Part shown: in pieces, positions 36,620 to 49,566 of the stretch | Layout: each line of letters begins with the position of its first letter | Numbering within the stretch: position 1 is the stretch's first letter | Assembly (NCBI RefSeq): GCF_036621415.1 | Contig: NZ_CP030941.1 | Location: forward strand, 186,001 to 250,000 | DNA from: Nitratireductor thuwali | GTDB lineage: Bacteria; Pseudomonadota; Alphaproteobacteria; Rhizobiales; Rhizobiaceae | Direction: 5' to 3' | DNA length: 64,000 nt | Program-made: the position numbers and the translations under genes | The notes under the pieces: generated by a model | What the model saw: the letters and a program-made list of their open reading frames with translations, nothing else | Databases searched by the model: none | Told to the model about the DNA's origin: nothing

Positions 36620-37120
36620 TCAGCCGGCGAATTTGGCTTTGAGCGCGCCGGCAACGACGGCCGGCACGAATGGCGTTATATCGCCGCCCATGGACGCGAT
36701 CTGGCGCACAAGTGTGGCCGTAATGGTGCGGACCGACGGGCTTGCCGGCAAAAAAACGGTCTGCAGGTCCGGCGCCATGGTCTCGTTCATGCCCGCCATC
36801 TGCATCTCGTAGTCGAGATCGGTGCCGTCGCGCAGGCCCCGAATCATGATCGAGGCGCCATGGGTGCGGGCGGCGTCGATGACGAGATTGTCGAAGGCCG
36901 CCACCTTGATGCGGTCGGCATCCGCGCCGAGCTCGTCCACCGCCGACCGTTCGATCAGCATGACCCTTTCATCATAGTCGAAAAGCGGCTTCTTGCCGGG
37001 ATGAAGCCCGATGCCGACAACGATCGTATCGGCAATCGTCATCGCCCCCTTGAGCACGTCCAGATGGCCGTTTGTCAGGGGATCGAAGGAGCCGGCGTAA
37101 AAAGCGGTGCGCGTGATCAT
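36620..37120 (-). CDS. coaD: Phosphopantetheine adenylyltransferase CoaD
   Basis: A 166-residue nucleotidyltransferase that makes dephospho-CoA from phosphopantetheine and ATP. The N-terminal [19 protein letters not shown] holds the T/HxGH nucleotide-binding motif, and [20 protein letters not shown] and [15 protein letters not shown] complete the site. Length is normal. It heads the coaD-cyclophilin-cyclophilin group. Confidence 0.96.
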   Translation of the reverse strand: MITRTAFYAGSFDPLTNGHLDVLKGAMTIADTIVVGIGLHPGKKPLFDYDERVMLIERSAVDELGADADRIKVAAFDNLVIDAARTHGASIMIRGLRDGTDLDYEMQMAGMNETMAPDLQTVFLPASPSVRTITATLVRQIASMGGDITPFVPAVVAGALKAKFAG

Positions 37121-37167
37121 GCCAGCGCTTTTACTTGGCCGCGCCGCTCAACGCAATTCGCAACACG

Positions 37168-37782
37168 CTACCGGCGCGCAAAGGCGAGCCAGAGCCCGCC
37201 GCCTATGAGAAACGTCCCGGAAATGCGCTCGGCCAGCCGCACGCGCGCCCGCGTCAGCCTGGCCCCGGCGCCGCCGGCGGCGAAGGCGTAGAGCGAATCG
37301 AACACCGTTGCCACCGCCATGAATATCGCCCCCAGGAAAACCGTCTGTGCAACAGCGCCGCCTGCCGGGTCGATGAATTGCGGAATGAACGCGCCGAAGA
37401 AGAGCAAAGCCTTGGGATTGGACCATATGACGACAAACCCCTGCAGGACGAAGGAGTTGCCCGCCGCAGGCGTGCTTTCGCCCGTGCCGAGGGAGCCGTC
37501 CGAGCGCCACATGCGGATGCCCAGCCACACCAGATAGGCCGCGCCCAAAAGCCGCAATATGTCGAAGACGCTGGCCATGGCGCTGACCACCGCCGAAAGC
37601 CCGCAGGCAAGAACGCCGATCATCAAGGCAAGGCCAAGCTGCGTGCCGGCCACGTTCAAGAGCCCGGCGCGCGCCCCGTGGCGCATGGAATTGGCGACGA
37701 TCACCGTGACCGAGGGGCCCGGCACGACGACGATCAGGATGCAGGCGGCAATATAGGAAAATAGCGCGGCGGTTTCCGGCAT
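37168..37782 (-). CDS. LysE/RhtB family amino-acid exporter (copy 2)
   Basis: A 204-residue membrane protein with about six membrane segments. The family hallmark is VVPGPSVTVIVANSMRHGAR near the N-terminus, and VIWSNPKALLFFGAFIPQFID in the middle. The start ATG at 37782 is chosen; a TTG at 37824 would add 14 unlikely residues. Substrate unknown. It is separated from coaD by 47 bp and is only distantly like the exporter at 3.0 kb. Confidence 0.83.
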   Translation of the reverse strand: MPETAALFSYIAACILIVVVPGPSVTVIVANSMRHGARAGLLNVAGTQLGLALMIGVLACGLSAVVSAMASVFDILRLLGAAYLVWLGIRMWRSDGSLGTGESTPAAGNSFVLQGFVVIWSNPKALLFFGAFIPQFIDPAGGAVAQTVFLGAIFMAVATVFDSLYAFAAGGAGARLTRARVRLAERISGTFLIGGGLWLAFARR

Positions 37783-38012
37783 GGCTTCGATCTCCACGTT
37801 CGGCCGGAGCACACGAAGCCACAACCGCCCGAGCCGCGCAAGTCATGCGGCAAGGTTTTCGTGCCGCCGCGGCAGGCTCCACCGCCAGCCGATGAACCGC
37901 GCATGAACGGCTCATTCAGCATCGGTTTGAACCAAAAATGGCACCAGCGACACACAGAAATGGTGAAACCAAAACCCCGGATACGCCGTTACTGGTGCAA
38001 GGAGACACGACC

Positions 38013-38147
38013 ATGATGATTTTTACGCTAGCAGCCGCGATGACCTTGGCCATGTTGATCGCCACCGCCTTCGGTCTTCACCAGGAAGCACAGCGCGTCA
38101 GGCTCGAGCAACGCATCGCCGACAGGCGCCCTCCCTACCGCCGATAA
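38013..38147 (+). CDS. Small single-span membrane protein, 44 residues
   Basis: The frame encodes one hydrophobic segment (MIFTLAAAMTLAMLIATAFG) followed by a basic tail (HQEAQRVRLEQRIADRRP). An excellent ribosome-binding site, AAGGAGA, lies 7 bp before the ATG at 38013, and a strong terminator begins at the stop codon; both support a real, separately transcribed gene. No family is recognised. By topology it could be a small inner-membrane regulator, but that is only an inference. Confidence 0.6.
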   Translation: MMIFTLAAAMTLAMLIATAFGLHQEAQRVRLEQRIADRRPPYRR

Positions 38148-38175
38148 AGACAAGGCGCCGCGGCGCCTTGTCTTT
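38146..38175. terminator. Bidirectional rho-independent terminator between the small membrane gene and gyrA
   Basis: A perfect 30 bp palindrome (arm AAAGACAAGGCGCCG) begins inside the stop codon of the small gene and ends 5 bp before the gyrA stop. GC-rich centre with T or A ends on both strands allows it to serve both convergent genes. Confidence 0.85.
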
Positions 38176-38180
38176 GCGGC

Positions 38181-40976
<2,796 letters not shown>

Positions 40977-41013
40977 GATGGGTCACATTCAGCTAACAGA
41001 ATCACTTTATCCT

Positions 41014-41041
41014 TATATAGGAACGGAGCCGGCGACTCCAA
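41014..41041 (-). promoter_or_regulatory. Candidate promoter of gyrA
   Basis: On the minus strand TTGGAG and TATATA are separated by 16 bp, about 38-65 bp upstream of the gyrA TTG. The match is moderate and unverified. Confidence 0.4.
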
Positions 41042-41330
41042 CCGGACAGGCTATTATTCACGAGGATTTTCAGAAGCTTTTTCAAATAGATAGTGCCGCA
41101 GGGCGATTCGCGGCACAGGCGTTTCGCCGCACCGGCCGATTTCGCGTCCGGCAGCGGCCGTTTCGGCGCCGGAAGATTGCAGGCGCCCATCCGCCGTGAT
41201 CGAGCGCCGTTCGCCCGCCAGGACCGGCAAAGGCCTCTACATCTTCCTGTTTCGCCACGTTCATGCGGATGCCGGGAGATTCCACCCGGCCGCAAAATGC
41301 TATAGCAGTAACGGGCGGAAGGAGACGCCG
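41042..41330. other. Rest of the divergent gyrA-marC intergenic region, no gene seen
   Basis: The full gap between gyrA and marC is 354 bp. Apart from the candidate gyrA promoter and the marC ribosome-binding site (GGAAGGAG before 41331) I see no supported gene, RNA or repeat in it; frames in it look random. Confidence 0.5.
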
Positions 41331-41966
41331 ATGCCGGCTTTCGATACATTGCTCAACGCCTTCGTGACACTGCTCGTCACCGTCGATCCGCCCGGCCTCG
41401 CCCCGCTTTTCCTGGCGCTGACGGCGGGTATGAACCGCTCTGAGCGCAATCAGGTCGCCGTCCGGGCGAGCCTTATCGGTCTCACCATTCTGCTGGTGTT
41501 CGCCCTTGCCGGCGAAGCCATCCTCAAGGTCTTCGGCATCACGCTTCCGGCCTTCCGGGTCGCCGGCGGCCTGCTTCTGTTCTGGATCGCCTTCGAGATG
41601 ATCTTCGAGCGCAGGCAGGAGCGCCACGAAAAGAGCGCGGAACGCGCCGTTACACGCGACATGATCCGCAACATAGCCGCCTTCCCGCTCGCCATACCCC
41701 TCATCGCCGGCCCCGGCGCCATCTCGGCTTCGGTGCTGCTGTCGGGAAGTTTCGCCGGACCGGCGGACCGCGCCGCCCTTGCCCTGATCATCGCTTCGGT
41801 GATCGCGCTGACCTATATCGTCTTCGTACTGGCCGAGCGCATCGACGGCTTCCTGGGCGAGACCGGCCGCTCCATCCTGACGCGCCTCCTGGGCGTGATG
41901 CTCGCCGCGCTCGCCGTCCAGTTCGTCTCCGACGGCGTCAAGCACCTGTTCGGCATCGCCGGCTGA
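41331..41966 (+). CDS. marC: MarC-family integral membrane protein
   Basis: 211 residues with six predicted membrane segments. Family features: FVTLLVTVDPPGLAPLFLAL near the N-terminus, NIAAFPLAIPLIAGPGAISA in the middle and RLLGVMLAALAVQFVSDGV near the end. MarC (UPF0056) proteins resemble transporters but have no firm function; early links to multiple antibiotic resistance were not sustained. Start ATG 41331 follows GGAAGGAG. It is divergent from gyrA. Confidence 0.88.
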   Translation: MPAFDTLLNAFVTLLVTVDPPGLAPLFLALTAGMNRSERNQVAVRASLIGLTILLVFALAGEAILKVFGITLPAFRVAGGLLLFWIAFEMIFERRQERHEKSAERAVTRDMIRNIAAFPLAIPLIAGPGAISASVLLSGSFAGPADRAALALIIASVIALTYIVFVLAERIDGFLGETGRSILTRLLGVMLAALAVQFVSDGVKHLFGIAG

Positions 41967-42019
41967 CCTTGGGTGCCGGAGAAAAACCGGCTGCCGGAGC
42001 CTCGCCTGTCCTCTTGGCG

Positions 42020-42068
42020 GAGCATGATCTTTTCCAAAAACCGGTGTCCACTTTCCGGGATCATGCTC
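42020..42068. repeat. Rhizobial-type intergenic palindrome (GAGCATGATC...GATCATGCTC)
   Basis: Perfect 10 bp arms GAGCATGATC (42020-42029) and GATCATGCTC (42059-42068) surround a core with AAAAACCGGTGTCCACTTTCC. I recall near-identical elements scattered through Mesorhizobium and Rhizobium intergenic DNA. It sits between the convergent marC and the GyrI-like gene and may also serve as a terminator hairpin. Confidence 0.8.
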
Positions 42069-42099
42069 AAACATGGAGCATCGCAATACGGCAGCCGCC

Positions 42100-42579
42100 T
42101 CAGCCGGCGACCGGCGCCATCAGCTGCAGTTCCGGCGGCGCATCGAGATCGATGCCGGCCGAATACTCCTCGCGATGGTGGAAGGGCACGTTCACCCTCC
42201 TTAGGCCCTGAGCCTCGATCCAGGCGAACATGCGCTCGTAATGGGCAAAAACGTCGCCGTCGGCCGCACCATGCCAGGCCGTCGCGAGCCGCGTCTGCGG
42301 CAATTCGACATGCTCGATCCCGTCGCCGGTCGCGGCATCCGCCAGCGCCGGCGGCAAGGCCGCAAGGTAGCGGAAGCCGCCTTCGATGTCGTTCCATGAG
42401 ATGCCGATCACGCCGCCGCGCTTCCGGCCGGGGTCAAGCCGGTGCAGAAGCTGCGCCATCTCGCCGATTACGGGCTTAACCCGGCCCTCTGCGGCGTCCC
42501 GATAGCTGCCCTGCCAGATCTTGCCGGCAAGCCTCTGCGGCTCGCGCCAGACCAGCTCGAACTCTCCATCGCTTCCCAT
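42100..42579 (-). CDS. GyrI-like / effector-binding domain protein
   Basis: About 159 residues resembling the GyrI-like small-molecule-binding fold found at the C-terminus of AraC-type regulators: GVIGISWNDIEGGFRYLAAL, then VELPQTRLATAWHG, FAHYERMFAWIEAQGLR and VPFHHREEYSAGIDLDAPPE. No DNA-binding domain is attached, so it may bind a ligand or protect gyrase; the role is open. Start uncertain: ATG 42579 chosen, with an in-frame GTG at 42615. It lies 48 bp after ssb on the same strand. Confidence 0.68.
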   Translation of the reverse strand: MGSDGEFELVWREPQRLAGKIWQGSYRDAAEGRVKPVIGEMAQLLHRLDPGRKRGGVIGISWNDIEGGFRYLAALPPALADAATGDGIEHVELPQTRLATAWHGAADGDVFAHYERMFAWIEAQGLRRVNVPFHHREEYSAGIDLDAPPELQLMAPVAG

Positions 42580-42627
42580 CGAATGCCGATCCGTCTCCAC
42601 GGCCCGCGGCCGCACAGTTCAGGGCGA

Positions 42628-43122
42628 TCAAAAGGGGATTTCGTCGTCCATGTCGCGGGAATAGCCGCCGCCGGCATTGTCCGTCGGGCTCGACTGGCCG
42701 AAATCGGAGCCGCGCCCGGCGCCTTGGCCGACCTGGCCGCCATAATTGCCCTGGCTTTCGCCGCCCTGGCTGCGCGTGTCCAGCATCTGTAATTCGCCGC
42801 GGAACTTCTGCAGCACGATTTCCGTCGTATAACGGTCCTGTCCCTGCTGATCGGTCCATTTGCGGGTCTGCAGCTGGCCCTCGATGTAAACCTTCGCACC
42901 CTTCTTCAGATACTGTTCGGCCACCTTGGCCAAGTTGTCGTTGAAGATGACCACATTGTGCCACTCGGTGCGCTCGCGGCGCTCTCCCGACTGGCGGTCG
43001 CGCCATGTCTCGGACGTGGCGATGCGCAGGTTGGCTACCGGGTCGCCGGAATTCAGCCGGCGGATTTCAGGATCTGCGCCCAGATTCCCAACCAGAATTA
43101 CCTTGTTCACACTGCCCGCCAT
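42628..43122 (-). CDS. ssb: Single-stranded DNA-binding protein Ssb
   Basis: 164 residues: an OB-fold domain (about 1-110, [55 protein letters not shown]), a flexible Gly/Gln-rich linker and the acidic tip MDDEIPF that recruits repair partners. The start at 43122 (MAGSVNK) is chosen over a longer frame from 43197. It is divergent from uvrA with an SOS box between them, the usual arrangement in Rhizobiales, so it is probably LexA-controlled. Confidence 0.96.
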   Translation of the reverse strand: MAGSVNKVILVGNLGADPEIRRLNSGDPVANLRIATSETWRDRQSGERRERTEWHNVVIFNDNLAKVAEQYLKKGAKVYIEGQLQTRKWTDQQGQDRYTTEIVLQKFRGELQMLDTRSQGGESQGNYGGQVGQGAGRGSDFGQSSPTDNAGGGYSRDMDDEIPF

Positions 43123-43282
43123 GGGATCACTCCACTCGTCCGAAATTGAAAAACGCACATCAATGGCCGCGGAGCCGGCTTCCCGGCCGTCCGCCACATC
43201 TTGGCTTCGTTGACAATAGCCTATGGTGCGGGTGGGCGCGCCACCTCACCTTGCACGGCACGTCATAGTCCACAGCTCATTT

Positions 43283-43297
43283 GTTCTCTCTATGTTC
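43283..43297 (+). promoter_or_regulatory. Alphaproteobacterial SOS (LexA) box between ssb and uvrA
   Basis: GTTC (43283-43286) and GTTC (43294-43297) are separated by exactly 7 bp, the GTTC-N7-GTTC LexA site of alphaproteobacteria. It lies 161 bp upstream of ssb and about 780 bp upstream of uvrA, both classic SOS genes. Confidence 0.85.
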
Positions 43298-44075
43298 TAC
43301 ACTACGGATGCGCCTCGCGCAACCCGGCAGCCGCCTTTCGCCAGACAAGCGTCCCGCTCCGCAGGCCGGATGGAGAATGAGGCTCAAGCCCATTCCGGGA
43401 GCTCCGGGCAGAGCCGGAAGCTCCGGGCAGACATGAATCAGGCCCTGCCGCCATCTGTCCGGGGCGCGCAGGGCCTTCCTGGGACTTTACCCGTGCCGGG
43501 AGCGTTTTACCGGCATTCTCCGGGACCCGAAGGCCCGGTTCGTTCAGGTTGGATTTTCATGTGGCAGCCGCTCGCCTGGAAGATGCCGGCAACTCTCGGG
43601 GAACTGCCGGTCCGGCCGATTTGCCTCAGCCGCATTCCCTGCCGCCTAAGCCGGCAAGGGGTTCCTCCGGCGCGCAGCCGTGGCTCCAGCTAGAGCCTGG
43701 AGCCCGTGGAACAGTCAGGTGGATTCATGTCTCCCTCCTGGTTTCCTTGCGCGTTGCACCGAAGAGACATTGGCGATCCCTGGGGATTCTACCTGTTTCT
43801 CCCGATGCGCAGCTAATGTGCGCAGTCTCGATCCGGCCGTCAAGATGTGGGCCTGGCCGTTCATCAAAAGTGATCGAAGCGCCGGGCTGGAGCTCGAATT
43901 GTCAGGAGACCGTTCGGCCTTTGTTCTTTTTCGCTTGCAGGCGCGGCCCAAAAGCATAAAACGGACCTTGCGCGGATGCGGCTGCGCCATCGACAATGTC
44001 GCGTGGTTTCCTACATGTAGCCGAGCCGGCCCGCGCCGGACACTGGCACAGAGCAAGACAAGGCGGCGACGGGGC
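43298..44075. other. Long leader/intergenic region before uvrA, no supported gene
   Basis: About 780 bp between the SOS box and the uvrA ATG. An open frame runs into uvrA from 43680, but its N-terminal 132 residues are rich in Trp/Cys/Pro and do not look like UvrA. The block AGCTCCGGGCAGA occurs twice, 21 bp apart, near 43398-43432, in a GC-rich, hairpin-prone stretch. I see no tRNA or recognised RNA. Confidence 0.45.
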
Positions 44076-47000
<2,925 letters not shown>

Positions 47001-47029
47001 GTTTTCCTGCACAACGGCAGCGGGGCGTT

Positions 47030-47491
47030 ATGGCAAAGAAACTCGGACTTTGCGAGTGTGGCTCAGGTAAAGCCTTTACGAGTTGCCACGGGCACTATCT
47101 GGCGAATATCGACCTTATGTCGCCAAGCAAACGGTCATTAGAAAGAATCGCCAACAACGAGAGCTTTCAGCAAGCAATAGCAGCCGGTCGGCGGCGTGAG
47201 TACGGATGCGGCAGCCCGATGCATACTTGGGTACGGGATGGCGTGCGGCATGTTGGAGTTGGACGAACCGTGTTCAAATCAAGTGGATGGGCGAGTTTTG
47301 GCGACTTCCTCCTTTCATATGTGTGGCTGAAGTTCGGAAAAGAGTTCTGGGCGGAACAACAGGCGCTTCCCCGCAAGGGGGGAGATAGGGGCTGCGCTGT
47401 CCGTGCCAAACTTGAGCACGGGAGGTTGGCGGGGAGGGTGATGCAGGGCCTATCTCCCCCCTTTGCGGGGGAGATAGCAAAATCATCTTAG
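47030..47491 (+). pseudogene. SEC-C motif protein, 3' end replaced by a repeat element
   Basis: The first ~115 residues look real: an N-terminal zinc-binding SEC-C type motif (LCECGSGKAFTSCHGHYL) and a body ending in LKFGKEFWAEQQALP. From base ~47367 the frame runs into repeat element A, and the last 40 residues (for example GLSPPFAGEIAKSS) are translated repeat. The original 3' end is therefore lost, and the protein is probably a truncated remnant. Function unknown. The annotated stop is inside the repeat. It lies 30 bp downstream of uvrA. Confidence 0.65.
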
Positions 47492-47527
47492 CGGAGCTAA
47501 GTGTTAGATTTTGCAAGAGGGGGGATC
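47367..47527. repeat. Inverted-repeat element, copy A (truncated, inverted relative to C)
   Basis: CCGCAAGGGGGGAGATAGG (47371) and CCTATCTCCCCCCTTTGCGG (47449) form an imperfect inverted repeat, followed by the terminal arm GCTAAGTGTTAGATTTTGC and AGAGGGGGGAT. The other terminal arm is missing. The spacer, read in reverse complement, matches copy C (core around CAAGTTTGGCACGG versus CGAGTTTGGCGCGG). Confidence 0.75.
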
Positions 47528-47555
47528 GGGCGCGGGCCGTCGCGACCAACGGTCA

Positions 47556-47906
47556 TCACCGCTTCCCCGCAGCCGCCAGGATCTCCATGCACACGCCATC
47601 AAGATTGCGCACCACGTCGTCGTTCCAGAACCGCAGCACCGTAAATCCGCTGCGGCGGAAATGCGCGTCGCGCCTTGCATCCGACGCCGATTGCGCATGC
47701 TGCCCGCCATCCACCTCGACGATCAGCTTCAGGCTGAAGCAGACGAAATCGAGGATGTAGCCATCGAGCGGATATTGCCTGCGAAAGGTCAGCCCCTCGA
47801 GCCGGTCGCGGCGCAGCGCCTGCCAGAGCAGGTTTTCCGCTTTGGTTGCGTCCTTGCGCATAGTCCGGGCGCGGCTGCGGTGGATGTCCGGCGGTTGGTA
47901 GCGCAT
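47556..47906 (-). CDS. DUF559 protein (PD-(D/E)xK-type endonuclease-like)
   Basis: 116 residues with AENLLWQALRRDRLEGLTFR, RQYPLDGYILDFVCFSLKL, the acidic LIVEVDGGQHAQS and FRRSGFTVLRFWNDDVVRN. These are the hallmarks of DUF559, which resembles the very-short-patch/restriction endonuclease fold (IVEVDGGQH would supply the metal-binding acid). The cellular role is unknown. It is flanked by repeat elements A and B, which suggests it sits in a mobile or rearranged segment. Confidence 0.85.
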   Translation of the reverse strand: MRYQPPDIHRSRARTMRKDATKAENLLWQALRRDRLEGLTFRRQYPLDGYILDFVCFSLKLIVEVDGGQHAQSASDARRDAHFRRSGFTVLRFWNDDVVRNLDGVCMEILAAAGKR

Positions 47907-47927
47907 CGGTTTCCAAGGTCCCCCTCA

Positions 47928-48164
47928 ATCCCCCCTCTGGCGATTTCTAACACTTAGCCTCCGCTTTGCTCCAGCTAAGATGTTGAAATCGCTTTCTCCC
48001 CCGCAATGGGGGGAGATATCGCCGGCATCGGCCTCGCTGCTAGTCGCCAAGGTCCGCGATTTGCGGAGACGACGGCGCAAGGCGCCTATCTCCCCCTTTG
48101 CGGGGGAGAAAGCAAAATCAACATCTTGGCGAAGCCAAGTGTTAGATTTTGCCAGAGGGGGGAT
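47928..48164. repeat. Inverted-repeat element, copy B (complete, about 237 bp)
   Basis: Left end ATCCCCCCTCTGGC followed by CTAACACTTAGC; right end, reverse complemented, ATCCCCCCTCTGGC followed by CTAACACTTGG. These give terminal inverted repeats of about 29 bp. An internal pair of CTCCCCC-rich arms (48000 and 48090) surrounds a 70 bp core. No coding capacity; the form is MITE-like. The 48165-48362 stretch after it shows nothing recognisable. Confidence 0.85.
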
Positions 48165-48362
48165 CAGCGCTGCCTTGAATCCATGAGAGGGAATCGCCCG
48201 CAACCGCGTGGATTGAATCCGCGACCTCCAAAAGAACTTGGCCTCCTATCTGATTGTCTTCACTGCACTTGGAATCTTTTCTCAAAAATTTCTCGCCCAT
48301 TTTATCCACCCCCTCCCCGCCCCGAGCGATAATCCCCGCCACCTGCACGAAAGGAGGCGGCC

Positions 48363-49208
48363 ATGGACGGAACTGCGGCAATCGAGCGAAATCGCGTGGC
48401 GCTGAAGCGCATCGTCGCATCGCTCGTCGCCATGGCCGGGCCGGTCGTGGGGCCTCATTCCGAAGCGCGAGCCGGTCCTGAGCTTGTCGAAGGGGAGCCT
48501 CGGACCCTGCCCCGCCATCTCTGGCGCGCCATATTGCGCCTGCTGCGTCCGGCCGAAGCCGCCGCCCGGCGGCTGATCATCGCGGCCGCGCGGGGTCTTG
48601 TCGTCTCCCTGCCGCCCCCGCGCAAGGCGAAGCCGAAGCCCGCGAGCTCGGCGCCGCTGCTGCGCAGTCTCGGCCTCGCCGTAATGATGTCGCCCGCCGA
48701 TCGCGCCCGCGCCGCCGCGGCAGCCAGGCGGGCGGCCGCTCCCGCCCGTCAGCGCGCCTTGAGCCTGCCGCTCTTCGACCCGCTGCGCCATCGACCGCGC
48801 CCTGAGCTTGTCGAAGGGGCCAAAGGATCGAAGGGCCAGAATGCGCCCGCGCGCGCCGTCCCGCGCATCCTGTTTCCCGGCCTCGCCGAGCCCTCTCCCC
48901 TCCCGCCGCCGCCATCCCGCGACGATCCGGTAAGCGCTGCGCGTCTCGGCCGGCGCCTGGCGGCAATTGCCGCGGCCCTCGACGATCTGCCGGGCCAGGC
49001 CGCGCGCTTCGCCCGCTGGAAGGCGCGCCGCGATCTGGGGCTCACGCGCCGCATCTCGCCGCTCAGGCCCGGCCGCCCGACCGGTCGCCGGCTACCCCGC
49101 TTCGACCCCTCCGCCCGCCGCCCGCGCAAAATCCGCGAGGTCGACGAAATCCTGGCGCACGCCCATTCGCTGGCCCTCTACGCACTGGAGAGCCCCGACA
49201 CGTCATGA
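48363..49208 (+). CDS. Hypothetical protein with two in-frame dispersed-repeat insertions
   Basis: 281 residues, very Arg/Ala/Pro-rich. Conserved-looking segments are AAIERNRVALKRIVASLVAM at the start, LPRHLWRAILRLLRPAEAAA and RRLIIAAARGLVV in the first third, and EILAHAHSLALYALE at the end, which I recall from unnamed alphaproteobacterial proteins. PELVEG occurs at about residues 39-44 and 147-152, each from an identical 19 bp repeat. No signal peptide or catalytic motif is seen. The start at 48363 follows AAAGGAGGCGGCC. It lies between repeat elements B and C. Confidence 0.6.
   Translation: MDGTAAIERNRVALKRIVASLVAMAGPVVGPHSEARAGPELVEGEPRTLPRHLWRAILRLLRPAEAAARRLIIAAARGLVVSLPPPRKAKPKPASSAPLLRSLGLAVMMSPADRARAAAAARRAAAPARQRALSLPLFDPLRHRPRPELVEGAKGSKGQNAPARAVPRILFPGLAEPSPLPPPPSRDDPVSAARLGRRLAAIAAALDDLPGQAARFARWKARRDLGLTRRISPLRPGRPTGRRLPRFDPSARRPRKIREVDEILAHAHSLALYALESPDTS
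48477..48495 (+). repeat. 19 bp dispersed repeat, first copy in coding sequence
   Basis: CCTGAGCTTGTCGAAGGGG, read as PELVEG; on the opposite strand it would read PFDKLR. The same motif is abundant in sphingomonad and some other alphaproteobacterial genomes, as I recall. Confidence 0.8.
48801..48819 (+). repeat. 19 bp dispersed repeat, second copy in coding sequence
   Basis: Identical to the copy at 48477 over all 19 bases, same orientation and same reading frame, 324 bp (108 codons) apart; flanking bases differ. Confidence 0.8.
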
Positions 49209-49234
49209 GGCGGGCAGCGCGAACGCGCAGGATC

Positions 49235-49457
49235 ATCCCCCCTCTGGCAAATTCCAAGGACTTAGCGTTGCTAAGCCCAGGAATTTGCTTTCTCCCCCGC
49301 AGCGGGGGGAGATAAAGCCGGCATCGACCTCGCCGCCAATCTCCCACGTTCGAGTTTGGCGCGGAAGGATCAGCGCGCGCTATCTCCCCCCTTTGCGGGG
49401 GAGAAAGCAAAATCAACATCTTGGCGAAGCCAAGTGGTAGATTTTGCAAGAGGGGAT
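49235..49457. repeat. Inverted-repeat element, copy C (about 223 bp)
   Basis: Left end ATCCCCCCTCTGGCAAATTCC, right end GTAGATTTTGCAAGAGGGGAT. The inner arms CTCCCCCGCAGCGGGGGGAG (49302) and TCTCCCCCCTTTGCGGGGG (49383) flank a core CCGGCATCGACCTCGCCGCC that matches copy B (CCGGCATCGGCCTCGCTGC). The right 60 bp, including AAAGCAAAATCAACATCTTG, is nearly identical to copy B. Confidence 0.85.
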
Positions 49458-49566
49458 CGGGCCGTGCGCCCCACGGCGACCGCTGCTGTCAGGAGCCGAC
49501 GCGTCCCGGGTGGACAAAGCACTGCGGCGGCCGCATCTTCGGCGCGTAATTTTGAGGAGCGATGAC

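Noticed and set aside
37783..37824. Longer LysE-type protein starting with TTG at 37824
   Set aside because: The extra 14 residues are polar, with no ribosome-binding site; the ATG at 37782 fits family N-termini.
43680..44075. N-terminal extension of uvrA giving an 1106-residue protein
   Set aside because: The extra 132 residues are Trp/Cys/Pro-rich and unlike UvrA; the ATG at 44076 matches the known N-terminus of the family.
43847..44075. Start of a phage portal-like gene ([16 protein letters not shown] opening)
   Set aside because: Only a short resemblance by eye, the frame runs into uvrA, and no other phage gene is nearby.
47925..48203. Small proteins encoded within repeat element B
   Set aside because: Frames arise from the repeat's inverted arms and have no start signals or homology that I recognise.
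48165..48362. tRNA or small RNA in the gap before the 48.4 kb hypothetical gene
   Set aside because: No cloverleaf, CCA end or terminator could be found.
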